From Variovorax sp. OK212 (lineage in GTDB: Bacteria; Pseudomonadota; Gammaproteobacteria; Burkholderiales; Burkholderiaceae_C): a stretch of DNA of 64,000 nucleotides. The stretch lies in contig NZ_FOLP01000001.1 of the NCBI RefSeq assembly GCF_900112425.1, positions 1,340,082-1,404,081 on the forward strand. Direction: 5' to 3'. Position numbers and translations under genes: made by a program. Shown here piece after piece: positions 35,802 to 45,801 of the stretch (positions within the stretch are counted from its first letter, which is position 1; the number at the start of each line of letters is the position of its first letter). The notes under the pieces were generated by a model that ran no database searches, was not told the DNA's origin, and saw only the letters and a program-made list of their open reading frames with translations.

Positions 35802-36848
35802 ATGGCTGCCTCCCGCCCCCGTCGCACGCTGCCTGTGCGCGGGTCGGCGGGCAAGGGTAGCCCGTCACCGGCAGCGCCCGCTGCTCCCGACGACGAGCGC
35901 GATGCCTTCGACGCCAAGGGCGCCGTCGATGCCGAACCCCTGACGACCGATGCCGCGCTGCCTCACGGGGCCGTGAGCGAACTGCTGGGCGGCGAAGGCG
36001 CGGACGCCTTGACCATCTACCTGCGCCAGGTCCGTCGCACCGAGCTCTTCACGCCCGCGCAGGAATACGAGACCGCCTGCGCCGCGCGGTCCGGCGACTT
36101 CGAGGCGCGGCAATCGATGATCGAGCACAACCTGCGGCTCGTGGTCAACATCGCCAAGAACTACCTGGGCCGCGGCGTGCCGCTGTCGGACCTCATCGAG
36201 GAAGGCAACCTCGGGCTGATGCACGCCATCACCAAGTTCGAGCCCGAGCGTGGCTTTCGCTTCTCGACCTACGCGACATGGTGGATTCGCCAGTCCGTCG
36301 AGCGCGCCGTCATGACGCAGGCGCGAGCGATCCGCCTGCCCGTGCACGTGGTGCGCGAGCTGCAGCAGGTGCTGCGCGCGCGCCGCACGCTCGAGGGCGA
36401 TGCGGAATTCGTGGCGCAACGGCCCGAGGGCGTGCGCGTGGAAGACATTGCGGCGCTGCTCGGTCGCGACGTGCAGTCCGTGGCCGACCTGCTGGCGCTG
36501 TCCGAGGCACCGCGTTCGCTCGATGCGGGCGATGCGCGTGGCGACGAAGGCTTCACGCTGGCCGACACCGTGGCCTCCGAGGACGAGCAGGGCAGCCCGA
36601 CCGAAGTGGCACACAGCCACGAGGTGGAGCGCCTGCTCGACCAGTGGGTGCATGCCCTCGATGCGCGCGAGCGCGAGGTACTGGAAGGCCGCTACGGCCT
36701 GCACGACCGCGAGCCCGAAACCCTCGAGGTGCTGAGCGTGCGCCTGGGCCTCACGCGCGAGCGTGTCCGCCAGATCCAGAACGAGGCGCTGGCCAAGATG
36801 CGCCGCCAGTTGGCCCGTTCGGGCGTGGGGCGGGACGCGCTGTTCTAG
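35802..36848 (+). CDS. rpoS: RNA polymerase sigma factor RpoS
   Basis: 348-residue stationary-phase and stress sigma factor. The 65-residue N terminus is variable. Region 1.2 starts at [16 protein letters not shown]. Region 2 includes [27 protein letters not shown] and [16 protein letters not shown]. Region 4 has the helix-turn-helix [20 protein letters not shown]. It starts 4 bp after the nlpD stop. In many proteobacteria a main rpoS promoter lies inside nlpD, and I expect the same here. Confidence 0.96.
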   Translation: MAASRPRRTLPVRGSAGKGSPSPAAPAAPDDERDAFDAKGAVDAEPLTTDAALPHGAVSELLGGEGADALTIYLRQVRRTELFTPAQEYETACAARSGDFEARQSMIEHNLRLVVNIAKNYLGRGVPLSDLIEEGNLGLMHAITKFEPERGFRFSTYATWWIRQSVERAVMTQARAIRLPVHVVRELQQVLRARRTLEGDAEFVAQRPEGVRVEDIAALLGRDVQSVADLLALSEAPRSLDAGDARGDEGFTLADTVASEDEQGSPTEVAHSHEVERLLDQWVHALDAREREVLEGRYGLHDREPETLEVLSVRLGLTRERVRQIQNEALAKMRRQLARSGVGRDALF

Positions 36849-36878
36849 CGGGGTGCGCCGCGCTGAGACAATCGGGGG

Positions 36879-38375
36879 ATGACGGAATCCATCGAAGAAA
36901 AGAAAACCCCCACGAACCCCGCTGCGACCCCTGCCGCGAAGTCCTCCGCGAAAGACGCCACGAAAGGCGCCACGCACGCGGGTGACGAGTGGCTGCAGGT
37001 CGAGTCGCTCGACCTCGACGCACAGGGCGTGGCCCACAAGGCCGACGGCATGGTCGTGTTCATCGAGGGCGCGCTGCCCTTCGAGGAAGTGCAATTCAAC
37101 GTCCACCGCCGCAAGAACAACTGGGAGCAGGGCACGGTCACGGCCATTCGCCGCGAGTCGTCGCAGCGGGTGCGCCCCGGCTGCCCGCATTTCGGCCTGC
37201 ACACCGGCGCCTGCGGCGGTTGCAAGATGCAGCACCTCGACGCCGCCGCCCAGGTGGCCGTGAAGCAGCGCGCGCTGGAAGACAACCTCTGGCACCTCGG
37301 CAAGGTGCGCCCCGAGAACCTGCTGCGCCCGCTCGAAGGCCCGGCCTGGCACTACCGCTACCGCGCGCGGCTGTCGGTGCGCCACGTGGTCAAGAAGGGC
37401 ACGGTGCTGATCGGCTTCCACGAGCGCAAGAGCCGCTACCTGGCCGACATGCAGGTCTGTCCCGTGCTGCCCAAACAGGTCAGCGACATGCTGATGCCGC
37501 TGCGCGCGCTGATCGGCTCGATGGACGCGCGCGAGACCTGCCCGCAGATCGAACTGGCGTGCGGCGATGCACCCGAGTCCACGAAGCTCGGCACCATCGC
37601 GCTGGTGCTGCGGCATCTCGAGCCGCTGTCGCGCGACGACATCGACCGGCTGAAGGCTTTTGCGGCGCAGAACGAGGGCGTTCAATGGTGGCTGCAGGCC
37701 AAGGGGCCCGACACCGTGAAGCTGCTGGCAGAGGGCGGCACGCCGCTGGCCTACCGCCTGCCCGAATTCGGCGTGACGATGCCGTTCAAGCCGACCGACT
37801 TCACGCAGGTCAACCCGCACATCAACCGTGCGCTGGTCGGCAAGGCGCTCCGTCTGCTCGACGTGCAATCGGACGAGCGCGTGATCGACTGGTTCTGCGG
37901 CCTGGGCAACTTCACCTTGCCGCTGGCGAGCCGGGCGCGCGAGGTGCTGGGCATCGAGGGCAGCGACACGCTGGTCGCGCGCGCCACCGACAACTTCAAG
38001 CGAAATGAGCCCGCAACGCCCGTCCGCCGTGCGTTGTCACCTGCAACTTTCGTAGCACGCAACCTGTTCGACATGACGCCCGCCATGCTGGTGGCCGACG
38101 GCAGCGCCGACAAGTGGCTGGTCGATCCGCCGCGCGAGGGCGCATTCGCGCTCGCCAAGGCCATGGCCGACCTGCACCAGCAGCCCGAGCTGCGCACCGA
38201 CGGCTGGACGCCGCCCAAGCGCATCGTCTACGTGAGTTGCAACCCGTCGACGCTGGCGCGCGATGCAGGCCTGCTGGTGCACCAGGCGGGCTATCGCTGC
38301 ACGCATGCGGGGGTGGTCAACATGTTCCCGCACACGGCGCACGTCGAGTCGATCGCGGTCTTCGAGCTGGAATGA
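36879..38375 (+). CDS. rlmD: 23S rRNA (uracil-1939-C5)-methyltransferase
   Basis: 498-residue SAM-dependent RNA methyltransferase. Iron-sulfur cluster cysteines are at C102, C112 and C115, with a fourth in CPVLP. The SAM region is [14 protein letters not shown]. The catalytic cysteine is C454 in [11 protein letters not shown]. The first 35 residues are a low-complexity Lys/Ala/Thr tail before the TRAM-like domain. It lies 30 bp behind rpoS. Confidence 0.95.
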   Translation: MTESIEEKKTPTNPAATPAAKSSAKDATKGATHAGDEWLQVESLDLDAQGVAHKADGMVVFIEGALPFEEVQFNVHRRKNNWEQGTVTAIRRESSQRVRPGCPHFGLHTGACGGCKMQHLDAAAQVAVKQRALEDNLWHLGKVRPENLLRPLEGPAWHYRYRARLSVRHVVKKGTVLIGFHERKSRYLADMQVCPVLPKQVSDMLMPLRALIGSMDARETCPQIELACGDAPESTKLGTIALVLRHLEPLSRDDIDRLKAFAAQNEGVQWWLQAKGPDTVKLLAEGGTPLAYRLPEFGVTMPFKPTDFTQVNPHINRALVGKALRLLDVQSDERVIDWFCGLGNFTLPLASRAREVLGIEGSDTLVARATDNFKRNEPATPVRRALSPATFVARNLFDMTPAMLVADGSADKWLVDPPREGAFALAKAMADLHQQPELRTDGWTPPKRIVYVSCNPSTLARDAGLLVHQAGYRCTHAGVVNMFPHTAHVESIAVFELE

Positions 38376-38401
38376 AAGAAGGGCCCCTCGGGGCCCTTCT
38401 T
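38376..38401 (+). terminator. terminator-like hairpin after rlmD
   Basis: AGAAGGGCCCC and GGGGCCCTTCT form a near-perfect hairpin directly after the stop codon. The T tract is part of the stem rather than a clean run. It lies between convergent genes and may work on both strands. Confidence 0.75.
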
Positions 38402-38433
38402 GCTGGTGCGCCTGATGCGCGCGGTGCGCTCGT

Positions 38434-39135
38434 TCAGTCGCGTTCGCCGCCGAAGATGCCCAGCAGCGCCAGCAGGCTCTGGAACACGTTGAACAGGTCG
38501 AGGTACAGCGCGAGCGTGGCGCTGATGTAGTTCGTTTCGCCGCCGTCCATGATCTGCTTCAGGTCATAGAGCATGTAGGCCGAGAAGATGCCGATGGCGG
38601 CCACCGAGATCACCAGCATGCCGGTGCTCGAGCCGACGAACACGTTGATGACGGCGCCCAGCATCAGCACCATCGCGCCAACGAACAGGAACTTGCCCAT
38701 GCCCGACAGGTCGCGCTTGATGACCGTGGCCAGCGAGGCCATCACGAAGAACACGCCGGCGGTGCCGCCGAAGGCCGTCATGATGAGTTCGGAGCCGTTC
38801 TTGAAGCCGAGCACCATCGCGATCAGGCGCGACAGCATCAGGCCCATGAAGAAGGTGAAGCCCAGCAGCACCGGCACGCCGGCGGCGGAGTTCTTGGTCT
38901 TCTCGATGGCGAACATGAAGCCGAAGGCGCCGCCGAGGAAAACGATGAGGCCGAGGCCGCCCGTGAGCGAACGGGTGATGCCGGTGCTCACGCCGACCCA
39001 TGCGCCCAGCACGGTGGGCAGCAGGCTCAGTGCGAGCAGCCAGTAGGTGTTGCGCAGCACGCGTTGGCGTTCGGCTTGCGCCAGTGGCTGGCCGTAGCCG
39101 GCGGAGGTGTCTAGGGTGGTAACGCGGTCGTTCAT
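38434..39135 (-). CDS. Bax inhibitor-1/YccA family membrane protein
   Basis: 233-residue protein with seven hydrophobic helices and the family motifs AFGGTAGVFFVMA and AYMLYDLKQIMDGGETNYI, with the conserved aspartate. Relatives are proton-linked ion leak channels or protease (FtsH) modulators. The start at 39135 (MNDRVTTLD) has GGAG upstream. Confidence 0.93.
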   Translation of the reverse strand: MNDRVTTLDTSAGYGQPLAQAERQRVLRNTYWLLALSLLPTVLGAWVGVSTGITRSLTGGLGLIVFLGGAFGFMFAIEKTKNSAAGVPVLLGFTFFMGLMLSRLIAMVLGFKNGSELIMTAFGGTAGVFFVMASLATVIKRDLSGMGKFLFVGAMVLMLGAVINVFVGSSTGMLVISVAAIGIFSAYMLYDLKQIMDGGETNYISATLALYLDLFNVFQSLLALLGIFGGERD

Positions 39136-39330
39136 GGCCGGAGCTCCTGTGGTTGCTGCGAAGACGCAGTTGGGGCGCATTCTAGGGGCCTGCAAGAGCA
39201 GGGGAAGAGAAAGACCGTATGCAGGATGTTCCTAAGCCCGCGGGGCCGCTTTCCGGCTTCATTTCGGGCTGAAGACACTGGGGGCGGCATGGCCGTTATG
39301 CTGTTGGGTTTTACGCAACCAGAGCACACC

Positions 39331-39738
39331 ATGAAGACCAAGTCATTCCTCGAACTCGCCGACGTCAAGGCCGTGGCCGCCGCAGCAGAAGCCGAGGCTC
39401 TCAAGAACAACTGGGCCGTGACCATCGCGATCTCGGACGACGCCGGCAACCTGCTCTGGCTGCAACGCCTGGACGGCGCCGCGGCACTGTCCTCGCACAT
39501 CGCCCCCGCCAAGGCGCACACCGCTGCCATGGGCCGCCGCGAGAGCAAGGTCTACGAAGACATCATCAACGGCGGCCGCACCGCGTTCCTGACGGCGCCT
39601 GAAGTGCAGGGCCTGCTCGAAGGCGGCGTGCCGATCGTGAAGGACGGCCATGTGATCGGCGCCGTGGGCGTGAGCGGCGTGAAGTCGAACGAAGACGCGC
39701 AGATCGCCAAGGCGGGCATCGCGGCACTCGGCCTCTGA
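39331..39738 (+). CDS. GlcG/HbpS family protein
   Basis: 135-residue protein of the GlcG/HbpS (DUF336) family, with WAVTIAISDDAGNLLWLQRLDGA and GGVPIVKDGHVIGAVGVSG. Some relatives bind heme and iron (HbpS of Streptomyces). Others lie next to glycolate or diol pathways. No signal peptide is seen. Its position at the head of a heme and iron region favours heme binding here, which is inference. The start at 39331 is chosen over the longer frame. Confidence 0.88.
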   Translation: MKTKSFLELADVKAVAAAAEAEALKNNWAVTIAISDDAGNLLWLQRLDGAAALSSHIAPAKAHTAAMGRRESKVYEDIINGGRTAFLTAPEVQGLLEGGVPIVKDGHVIGAVGVSGVKSNEDAQIAKAGIAALGL

Positions 39739-39759
39739 TTCTTTTCGTTCGCGCAAAGC

Positions 39760-39790
39760 AAAACGCCGACTTCGAGTCGGCGTTTTCTTT
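39760..39790 (+). terminator. terminator after the GlcG/HbpS gene
   Basis: ACGCCGACT-TCG-AGTCGGCGT followed by TTTCTTT. The preceding AAAA makes it partly active on the other strand too. Confidence 0.88.
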
Positions 39791-39919
39791 GAGCGGTTCA
39801 GCGTGAAAAAAAGCTTGGCTAGTCGGCGAACCGTTGGCTAGCAAAAAACGACCCTTCGGAGATGAATCTCCTCGAGTCGCCCCACGATGAAACTTGCGCG
39901 GAGGGCGGGCTGATTCGAC

Positions 39920-40132
39920 CTACTTGGTCAGGATCAGCTTGCCGAGTTTGGTGGCTTGAAGCCGATAGAGGGACCCGTTGTGCATGATCGCGACGGTCTT
40001 GCTTCCTTTCAGAAGCTCCGTGCTTTCGAGCATGGCCACCGGACGCGATGCCTGGATGGACGCATGGCCGCCGCCCGATTGGTCGAGCGAAGGATGGTTC
40101 AGAACAGAAAAGGCGTTGGGCGTGGCTGGCAT
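39920..40132 (-). CDS. hemP: Hemin uptake protein HemP
   Basis: 70-residue HemP/HmuP family protein. The C-terminal core VAIMHNGSLYRLQATKLGKLILTK is the family signature. HemP proteins are needed for full expression of heme uptake receptors in several proteobacteria. A Fur box overlaps its promoter, so it should be expressed on iron starvation. It lies downstream of exbD but has its own promoter. Confidence 0.94.
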   Translation of the reverse strand: MPATPNAFSVLNHPSLDQSGGGHASIQASRPVAMLESTELLKGSKTVAIMHNGSLYRLQATKLGKLILTK

Positions 40133-40162
40133 TTGGAGTTCCCTTATCGAAGCGATGATTGA

Positions 40163-40190
40163 ATGATAATGATTCGCAATAAAAAGTCAA
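40163..40190 (-). promoter_or_regulatory. predicted promoter of hemP
   Basis: On the minus strand TTGACT (40185-40190) and TATCAT (40163-40168), 16-bp spacing, about 30 bp before the start codon. The Fur box covers the -10 box. Confidence 0.72.
40164..40178. promoter_or_regulatory. Fur box of hemP
   Basis: TGATAAT-G-ATTCGCA matches the 7-1-7 Fur consensus (TGATAAT-N-ATTATCA) at 12 of 14 arm positions. It overlaps the predicted -10 box, which fits repression by iron-loaded Fur. Confidence 0.8.
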
Positions 40191-40236
40191 TCGTCGCGAT
40201 GAAAAAATTTTTCGATCGCGGCGCATGCGATTCAGG

Positions 40237-40650
40237 TCACTTCGCGTCGGGCTCCGTGATGAAGCCGATCTTGCGCACGCCGGCTTCACGGGCTTCGGAC
40301 ATGGCCTTGGCCACGCGCTCGTAGCGCACGGCCTTGTCGCCGCGGATGTGCAGCTCGGGCTGCGGTTCCTTGGCGGCCTCCGCGGCCAGGCGGGAGGGCA
40401 GTTCGCTGTCGTCGATCTTCGTTTCGTTCCAGTAGTAGGCGCCGTCGGCCGTCACGCTGAACAGGATGTTCTGCGGCTTGGGCTGCTCGGGCTCGCTGGT
40501 GGCGCGCGGCAGGTCGATGTTGACCGCGTGCTTCATCACCGGCACGGTGATGATGAAGATGATCAGGAGCACCAGCATGACGTCGACCAGCGGCGTCATG
40601 TTGATCTCGTTCATCACCTCATCGGGTTCGTCTTGCGTTCCGAAAGCCAT
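40237..40650 (-). CDS. exbD: Biopolymer transport protein ExbD
   Basis: 137-residue inner-membrane protein with one N-terminal helix and a periplasmic domain. The essential membrane aspartate is D23 in TPLVDVMLVLLIIFI. It forms the proton-driven motor with ExbB that energises TonB. It follows exbB after 5 bp on the minus strand. Confidence 0.96.
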   Translation of the reverse strand: MAFGTQDEPDEVMNEINMTPLVDVMLVLLIIFIITVPVMKHAVNIDLPRATSEPEQPKPQNILFSVTADGAYYWNETKIDDSELPSRLAAEAAKEPQPELHIRGDKAVRYERVAKAMSEAREAGVRKIGFITEPDAK

Positions 40651-40655
40651 GATGC

Positions 40656-41369
<714 letters not shown>

Positions 41370-41391
41370 ACGAAGTTGCTCCAGAGAAAAA

Positions 41392-42111
41392 TTAGTTCAG
41401 GACGTAGTTGACGGGGGCGTCGTAAGACATGGCCTGAACCACGCCGTTGACCTTGCCGGGGACGAACCGGCATTTCATGATGTATTCGACGGCGGCCTCG
41501 TCGAGGCGATCGAAGCCGCTGGATCTCTTGACTTCCGCGCTCTTGGGCAGGCCGTCGACACCGACCAGCACCCGCACGATGACCTTGCCCTGCTCGCCCA
41601 GGCGCTTGCTCATGGCGGGGTAGACCGGCCGCGGATTCTGCAGGTAGTCGGCGTTGCTCGACGGCAGCGACACCGCGGGCGGTGCCGGCGGGGCCGGCGG
41701 CGGTGCGGGTGGCATCGGCGGCGCCGGTGGTGTGGGCGGCGCCGGCGGCGTGGCGGGCGGGGGTGGTTCCGGGGTGCCGACCGGCGCCATGGGGGCCGGC
41801 GTGGGCTTCGGCTCGCGAATGGCTTGCGGCCGCGGTGGCGGCGGTGCCTTCGTCACCTTGGGTTGGGGCGGCGGCGGGGGCGGTGGAGGCGGGTCGACCT
41901 TCGGCGTCGGCGGCTCGACGAACTGGCTCAGGATCTCGACCGGAATCACCACCTCGGCGGCGCGGCGCAGGAGCCCGCTTTGCAGCGCCCAGAGCGCGGC
42001 CCCGTGAAAGAGGATGACGCCGCCCGCAATGAGGGCATTGCGGGACAGGCCGAGGAAGGAGGGGGGAGGGGCAAAGCGGTCAGACACGATCAACCATTCG
42101 AATGCGGGCAC
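41392..42111 (-). CDS. tonB: Energy transducer TonB
   Basis: 239 residues if read from GTG at 42111. An alternative GTG at 42087 would give VSDRFAPPP as start, and neither has a clear ribosome site. The membrane helix is ALIAGGVILFHGAALWAL. A long proline-rich spacer (about residues 65-135) carries repeated PPAPP and APPTPP units to span the periplasm. The C-terminal TonB domain has YPAMSKRLGEQGKVIVRVLV and FVPGKVNG. It powers outer-membrane receptors such as the heme receptor in this window. Confidence 0.93.
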   Translation of the reverse strand: MPAFEWLIVSDRFAPPPSFLGLSRNALIAGGVILFHGAALWALQSGLLRRAAEVVIPVEILSQFVEPPTPKVDPPPPPPPPPQPKVTKAPPPPRPQAIREPKPTPAPMAPVGTPEPPPPATPPAPPTPPAPPMPPAPPPAPPAPPAVSLPSSNADYLQNPRPVYPAMSKRLGEQGKVIVRVLVGVDGLPKSAEVKRSSGFDRLDEAAVEYIMKCRFVPGKVNGVVQAMSYDAPVNYVLN

Positions 42112-42171
42112 CCTGAAAGGTGCCCCGATTGCAGCAAAACCGCTACGAGGACGCGAGGGGCGTCGCTTGCG

Positions 42172-42246
42172 TTACTTGCGAAAAATCCACCAGACCGAAC
42201 CTGCGACCAGGATCAGGCTGCCGCCGAGTGCCGAGACGAGTTCCAT
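42172..42246 (-). CDS. Possible 24-residue membrane microprotein
   Basis: A short frame from an ATG at 42246 encodes 24 residues: a hydrophobic helix (ELVSALGGSLILVAGSVWW) and a basic end (IFRK). It begins inside the 3' end of bfd, overlapping it by 34 bases, and has AAGGA at a good distance upstream. It fills the bfd-tonB gap. The membrane-like sequence and ribosome site suggest a real small protein, but this is not proven. Confidence 0.4.
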   Translation of the reverse strand: MELVSALGGSLILVAGSVWWIFRK

Positions 42247-42485
42247 GCCTTGCTTTCCTTGATGGAGTTGGCAAGCTGGATCGCCCTCGCACCCGTTTCG
42301 CAGTTGAGTGCGGCGACCGGGTGAGACGCGCTGCATTGCGCGACGATATCGCGCGCACAGCCTTCACATTGGCCACATTGGGTGGCCACGCCGAGTTCGA
42401 ACTGGACTTCGTCGAAAGTCATGCCGGCGCGCACGTGGCGTGCGATTTCGCGGTCGGAGACTCGGCGGCAGACGCAAACGATCAT
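42213..42485 (-). CDS. bfd: Bacterioferritin-associated ferredoxin
   Basis: 90-residue [2Fe-2S] protein. The cysteines are in CVC at the N terminus and CGQC near residue 38, with helix-rich BFD fold residues between. It donates electrons to bacterioferritin heme to release stored iron. The start is at 42485. The tail after residue 65 is longer than in E. coli Bfd. A bacterioferritin gene lies 5.5 kb away. Confidence 0.93.
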   Translation of the reverse strand: MIVCVCRRVSDREIARHVRAGMTFDEVQFELGVATQCGQCEGCARDIVAQCSASHPVAALNCETGARAIQLANSIKESKAWNSSRHSAAA

Positions 42486-42526
42486 GGCGGTGAAAGCGGC
42501 AGTTAGCTGGCTGTTGGAAGTGATTG

Positions 42527-42556
42527 ATTATAAATAAGAATCCATCGCATTTGCAA
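42527..42556 (-). promoter_or_regulatory. predicted promoter of bfd
   Basis: On the minus strand TTGCAA (42551-42556) and a perfect TATAAT (42527-42532), 18-bp spacing, about 40 bp before the start codon. I do not see a convincing Fur box here. Confidence 0.6.
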
Positions 42557-42611
42557 TAACCAGATGTTACGAACCGCCCAACGAATCGGGCCCGAGCGGA
42601 ATTTCGCCCCT

Positions 42612-43292
42612 TCAGACTTCCGACCAGAGCCGTAACAGGTTGTGATAGTGGCCGGTCAGTGCCACCGTTTCCTCGCATTCGCCCAGGCGGGTGCGCAATT
42701 TCTGGATGTTCTGGTCGAGTTCGAACAGCATGCCGCGCTGCTGGTCGCTGCGCACCATGCTCTGCAGCCAGAAAAACGAGCAGACCCGCGCGCCGCTGGT
42801 CACCGGGTGGACGCGATGCAGGCTGCTCGCGGGGTAAAGAATGAGGTCGCCAGCCGGCAGCTTGACCTCGTGCGAGCCGTAGGTGTCGATCACCTCGAGC
42901 TCCCCGCCTTCGTATTCCTCCGGCTCGCACAGGAAGAGCGTGCACGACAGGTCGGTGCGCAGCTGTTGCGCGCCGCCTGGCAAGGCGCGCACGGCGCCGT
43001 CGACATGCACGCCGTAGTGCTCGCCGCCTTCGTAGCGGTTGAAAAGCGGCGGCACGAAGCGCAGCGGCAGCGCCGCGGAGAAGAAGAGGGCGTGGCGGGC
43101 CAGCGCGGCCAGCACGGCGCTGCCGAGTTCGCGGCCGATCTGCGATTGCTCGGGCAACTGGCGATTGCGCTTCACCTGCGCGCCCTGGTCGCCCACCGTC
43201 TCGCGGCCGTCGGTCCAGTTCGTCGCATCGAGCGCCGCGCGCATGTCGCGCACCTGGGCAGGACTCAGCACGTCAGGCACATGCAGCATCAT
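42612..43292 (-). CDS. piuC: PKHD-type Fe(II)/2-oxoglutarate hydroxylase (PiuC/YbiX)
   Basis: 226-residue dioxygenase. The iron ligands are H and D in YGVHVDGAV and the distal histidine in LHRVHPV. The 2-oxoglutarate arginine is in the GARVCSFFW stretch. PiuC genes are iron-repressed companions of TonB receptors in Pseudomonas; the substrate is unknown. It stands between bfd and the redox operon. Confidence 0.92.
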   Translation of the reverse strand: MMLHVPDVLSPAQVRDMRAALDATNWTDGRETVGDQGAQVKRNRQLPEQSQIGRELGSAVLAALARHALFFSAALPLRFVPPLFNRYEGGEHYGVHVDGAVRALPGGAQQLRTDLSCTLFLCEPEEYEGGELEVIDTYGSHEVKLPAGDLILYPASSLHRVHPVTSGARVCSFFWLQSMVRSDQQRGMLFELDQNIQKLRTRLGECEETVALTGHYHNLLRLWSEV

Positions 43293-43406
43293 TTTTCAGC
43301 AACTCCACAAATAGGAAGCCTTGGCGGACCCGCCTCGGCTCGAGTTTCGCAAATTCAAAGGTTCGGGCTCCCGTCGCCGCCGCGCAACCCGGCGGGGCGA
43401 CCGGGC

Positions 43407-44780
43407 TCAATAGACGTCGCGCCGGTAGCGCCCGCTGGCCACCAGGTCGCTCACGAGTGCCTCGCCGGCGACTTGCCGCAAGGCGCCATCCACGCCCGAG
43501 GCCATGCCCTGCAGGCTTCCGCACACGTAGACCGCCGCGCCGTCTTGCAGCCACCGAAGCAGGGTGTCGGCCGACTGCAGCAGCCGGTGCTGCACGTAAA
43601 GGCGTTCTGCCTGGTCGCGCGAGAACACCATGTCGAGCCGCTGCAGCACGCCGTCGGCCTGCCAGGCTTCGATTTCCTCACGGTAGAGGAAGTCGTGCGC
43701 CGACTGGCGTTCACCGAACACCAGCCAGTTGTCGTGCCGGCCTGCGGCGGCGCGCGCACGAAGATGCGCCCGCAAGCCGGCCAGCCCGGTGCCGTTGCCG
43801 ATGAGGATCAAGGGGCGGCCTTCGTTGCCGTCGAGCCGGAACCCGCGGTGGGGGCGCAGCCGCAACGACACGCTGTCGCCGAGCGTGAGGGTGGAGGTGA
43901 GCAGCCCGGACGCCGCGCCCAGCGTGCCGTCCGGGTGCTGCTCCTGCCGCACGAGCAACTGCAGTTCGCCGTTGCTGTGCAGCGATGAGATCGAATAGTC
44001 GCGCGGATGTGCCGGGTCGCTGGCGATGCCGATCTGCACCAGGTCGCCGGAAGACCACGGCGGCATCGGGCCCGACTGGGGCACCAGCCCGAGGTGGAAG
44101 ACTGGCGCGCCGGCGCTGCCCGGATTGAGCAGCTCGCGCTTGAGCAGCCGCCAGGGTGCGAACGTCGCCTCCGCGGTGGTGCCGGCCTCGCCGCCCCATT
44201 GCGCGTGCCAGGCGGCCAGTGACGCCGGGTCGCTGTTGTCGACATCGATGCGCTCGAATTCGCGCGTGGCGCCGGCCGCATGCAGCCATTCGTCGAGCGC
44301 GCGGCCGAAGCCGCAGAAGTTGGCGTACTGGCGGTCGCCCAGCGCCAGCACGGCGTAGCGCAAGGCAGCCAATGCGGGCGGCGATGCCATCACGCGTTCG
44401 GCGAACACGCTTGCGCCGTCGGGTGCATCGCCTTCGCCATAGGTGCTGGCGATGAAGAGCGCCCGGTTCGCGGCAGCCAATGCCGGTGCGTCGAGCGCGT
44501 TCAGTTCCATCACGCGCGCCGGCGTGCCAGCGGCGCTCAGCTGGCGCGCGGTCTGCCAGGCGATGGCTTCGGCCTGCCCGGTCTGGCTGGCGAACAGCAC
44601 GAGGACCGGTGCCTTGTCGGTGCTGCTGCCGCTGTTGTCGCTGCTGCCGGCGAGCGCCGCGGCGTCGCGCGCGGCAGCGATTTTTCGCTTCTGCTCGCGC
44701 AGGTAGATCGATGCGCACAGCGCCGTGTACGCCACCACCGTGGAGCCCGCGCCCAGCGCGCGCCATGCCATGTCGCTCAT
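43407..44780 (-). CDS. Membrane-anchored diflavin reductase (flavodoxin + FAD/NADPH domains)
   Basis: 457-residue protein. An N-terminal membrane helix (residues 7-27) is followed by a flavodoxin-like FMN domain (LFASQTGQ at 63-70, STYGEGDAP at 112-120). An FAD-binding segment comes next (RDYSISS, 260-266), then an NADPH site (IGNGTGLAG, 327-335), YVCG, and a terminal RRDVY. It is like CysJ but with a shorter linker region. It should pass electrons from NAD(P)H to a membrane partner. Its start overlaps the ApbE stop by four bases. Confidence 0.88.
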   Translation of the reverse strand: MSDMAWRALGAGSTVVAYTALCASIYLREQKRKIAAARDAAALAGSSDNSGSSTDKAPVLVLFASQTGQAEAIAWQTARQLSAAGTPARVMELNALDAPALAAANRALFIASTYGEGDAPDGASVFAERVMASPPALAALRYAVLALGDRQYANFCGFGRALDEWLHAAGATREFERIDVDNSDPASLAAWHAQWGGEAGTTAEATFAPWRLLKRELLNPGSAGAPVFHLGLVPQSGPMPPWSSGDLVQIGIASDPAHPRDYSISSLHSNGELQLLVRQEQHPDGTLGAASGLLTSTLTLGDSVSLRLRPHRGFRLDGNEGRPLILIGNGTGLAGLRAHLRARAAAGRHDNWLVFGERQSAHDFLYREEIEAWQADGVLQRLDMVFSRDQAERLYVQHRLLQSADTLLRWLQDGAAVYVCGSLQGMASGVDGALRQVAGEALVSDLVASGRYRRDVY

Positions 44781-45784
44781 GCCGCTGTCGCTGGCGGCCA
44801 GGCGGGCGTGGTGCGCACGACGGGCGGCGACGCGTCGCCATGGCTCAAGAACAGCGCCGCGATGCCGTGCCGTTCGGCGAAGCTGAAACCTTCGTCCGGC
44901 CCGAGCACCGTCAGCACCGTGGCCAAGGCATCGGCCTGCATGCATTCCGCATGCAGCACGGTGACGCTGGCGAGCGCATGCGCGGCCGGTTCGCCGGTGC
45001 GTGGATCGATGGTGTGCGACCAGCTGCGTCCTGCATCCGTGCGCGTGTGCCAACGGTCGCCCGAGGTGGCGACGGCCAGGTCGGCGAGCGCAATGCGGCG
45101 CGCTGCGTCCGCTTCGCCTTCGACGAGCACCCGCCACGGCTGGCCGTCCGGACGCCGCCCGATGCCGCGCAATTCACCGCCGATTTCGAACAGCAGGTCA
45201 GTCAGGCCCAGCGCGCGCAGCGCATCCACGCCATGGTCCACGGCGAAGCCCTTGGCGATGCCCGACAGGTCGAGCGTGAAGCCGCCGGGTTGCGTCAAGG
45301 TGCCTTGGTCTGCGTCGAATGCCAGCCGCTGCCAGCCGACGTGCGCGCGGGCTTCGGCCAGCGCATCGCCATCGGGCAGGCCGTCTTGCCGGGCTTCGGG
45401 GCCGAAGCCCCAGCAGGCGACCAGCGGACCGACGGTCGGGTCGATCGCGCCACCGCTGGCCGCATGCCAGCGCGAAGCGCAACGCATCACCTCGGCGAAT
45501 TCGGCGGGCAGCGCGTGGCGCGACCCGGCAGGTGCGCGGTTGAACCGGCCGATGTCCGAGTCCGGCTCCCAGTGGCTCATCTGCGCGATCACGCGGCCCA
45601 GCGCCGCGTCGACCGCGTCGCGCACCTCGGCCAGCGGCCGCATGCGTGGGTTGTCGAAGCGCAGCGACCATGTCGTGCCCATCGTCTGGCCGCCAAGCTG
45701 CTGCAGCGTGGCGGGATCGGCGGGGCGCGGGACGGCCGCGTTGGCGTAGCCGCCCGCGCGCCAGGTGCTGAACGAAATGCCCAA
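44777..45784 (-). CDS. apbE: FAD:protein FMN transferase (ApbE family)
   Basis: Transfers FMN from FAD to a Ser or Thr in exported redox proteins. The family motifs are GGQTMGTTWSLRF, DLSGIAKGFAVD, SGD and HTIDPRTGEP. About 335 residues if read from a TTG at 45784; the start is uncertain because no ATG precedes the core. No clear signal peptide is seen. The likely target, the DUF2271 protein, is in the same operon. The stop overlaps the start of the flavoreductase gene. Confidence 0.9.
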   Translation of the reverse strand: MGISFSTWRAGGYANAAVPRPADPATLQQLGGQTMGTTWSLRFDNPRMRPLAEVRDAVDAALGRVIAQMSHWEPDSDIGRFNRAPAGSRHALPAEFAEVMRCASRWHAASGGAIDPTVGPLVACWGFGPEARQDGLPDGDALAEARAHVGWQRLAFDADQGTLTQPGGFTLDLSGIAKGFAVDHGVDALRALGLTDLLFEIGGELRGIGRRPDGQPWRVLVEGEADAARRIALADLAVATSGDRWHTRTDAGRSWSHTIDPRTGEPAAHALASVTVLHAECMQADALATVLTVLGPDEGFSFAERHGIAALFLSHGDASPPVVRTTPAWPPATAA

Positions 45785-45801
45785 GGTGGCTTGCTGCCGT
45801 G

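Noticed and set aside
42486-42611. Fur box upstream of bfd
   Set aside because: A TAAGAAT-like arm is present but the second arm does not match well; only the promoter boxes are convincing.
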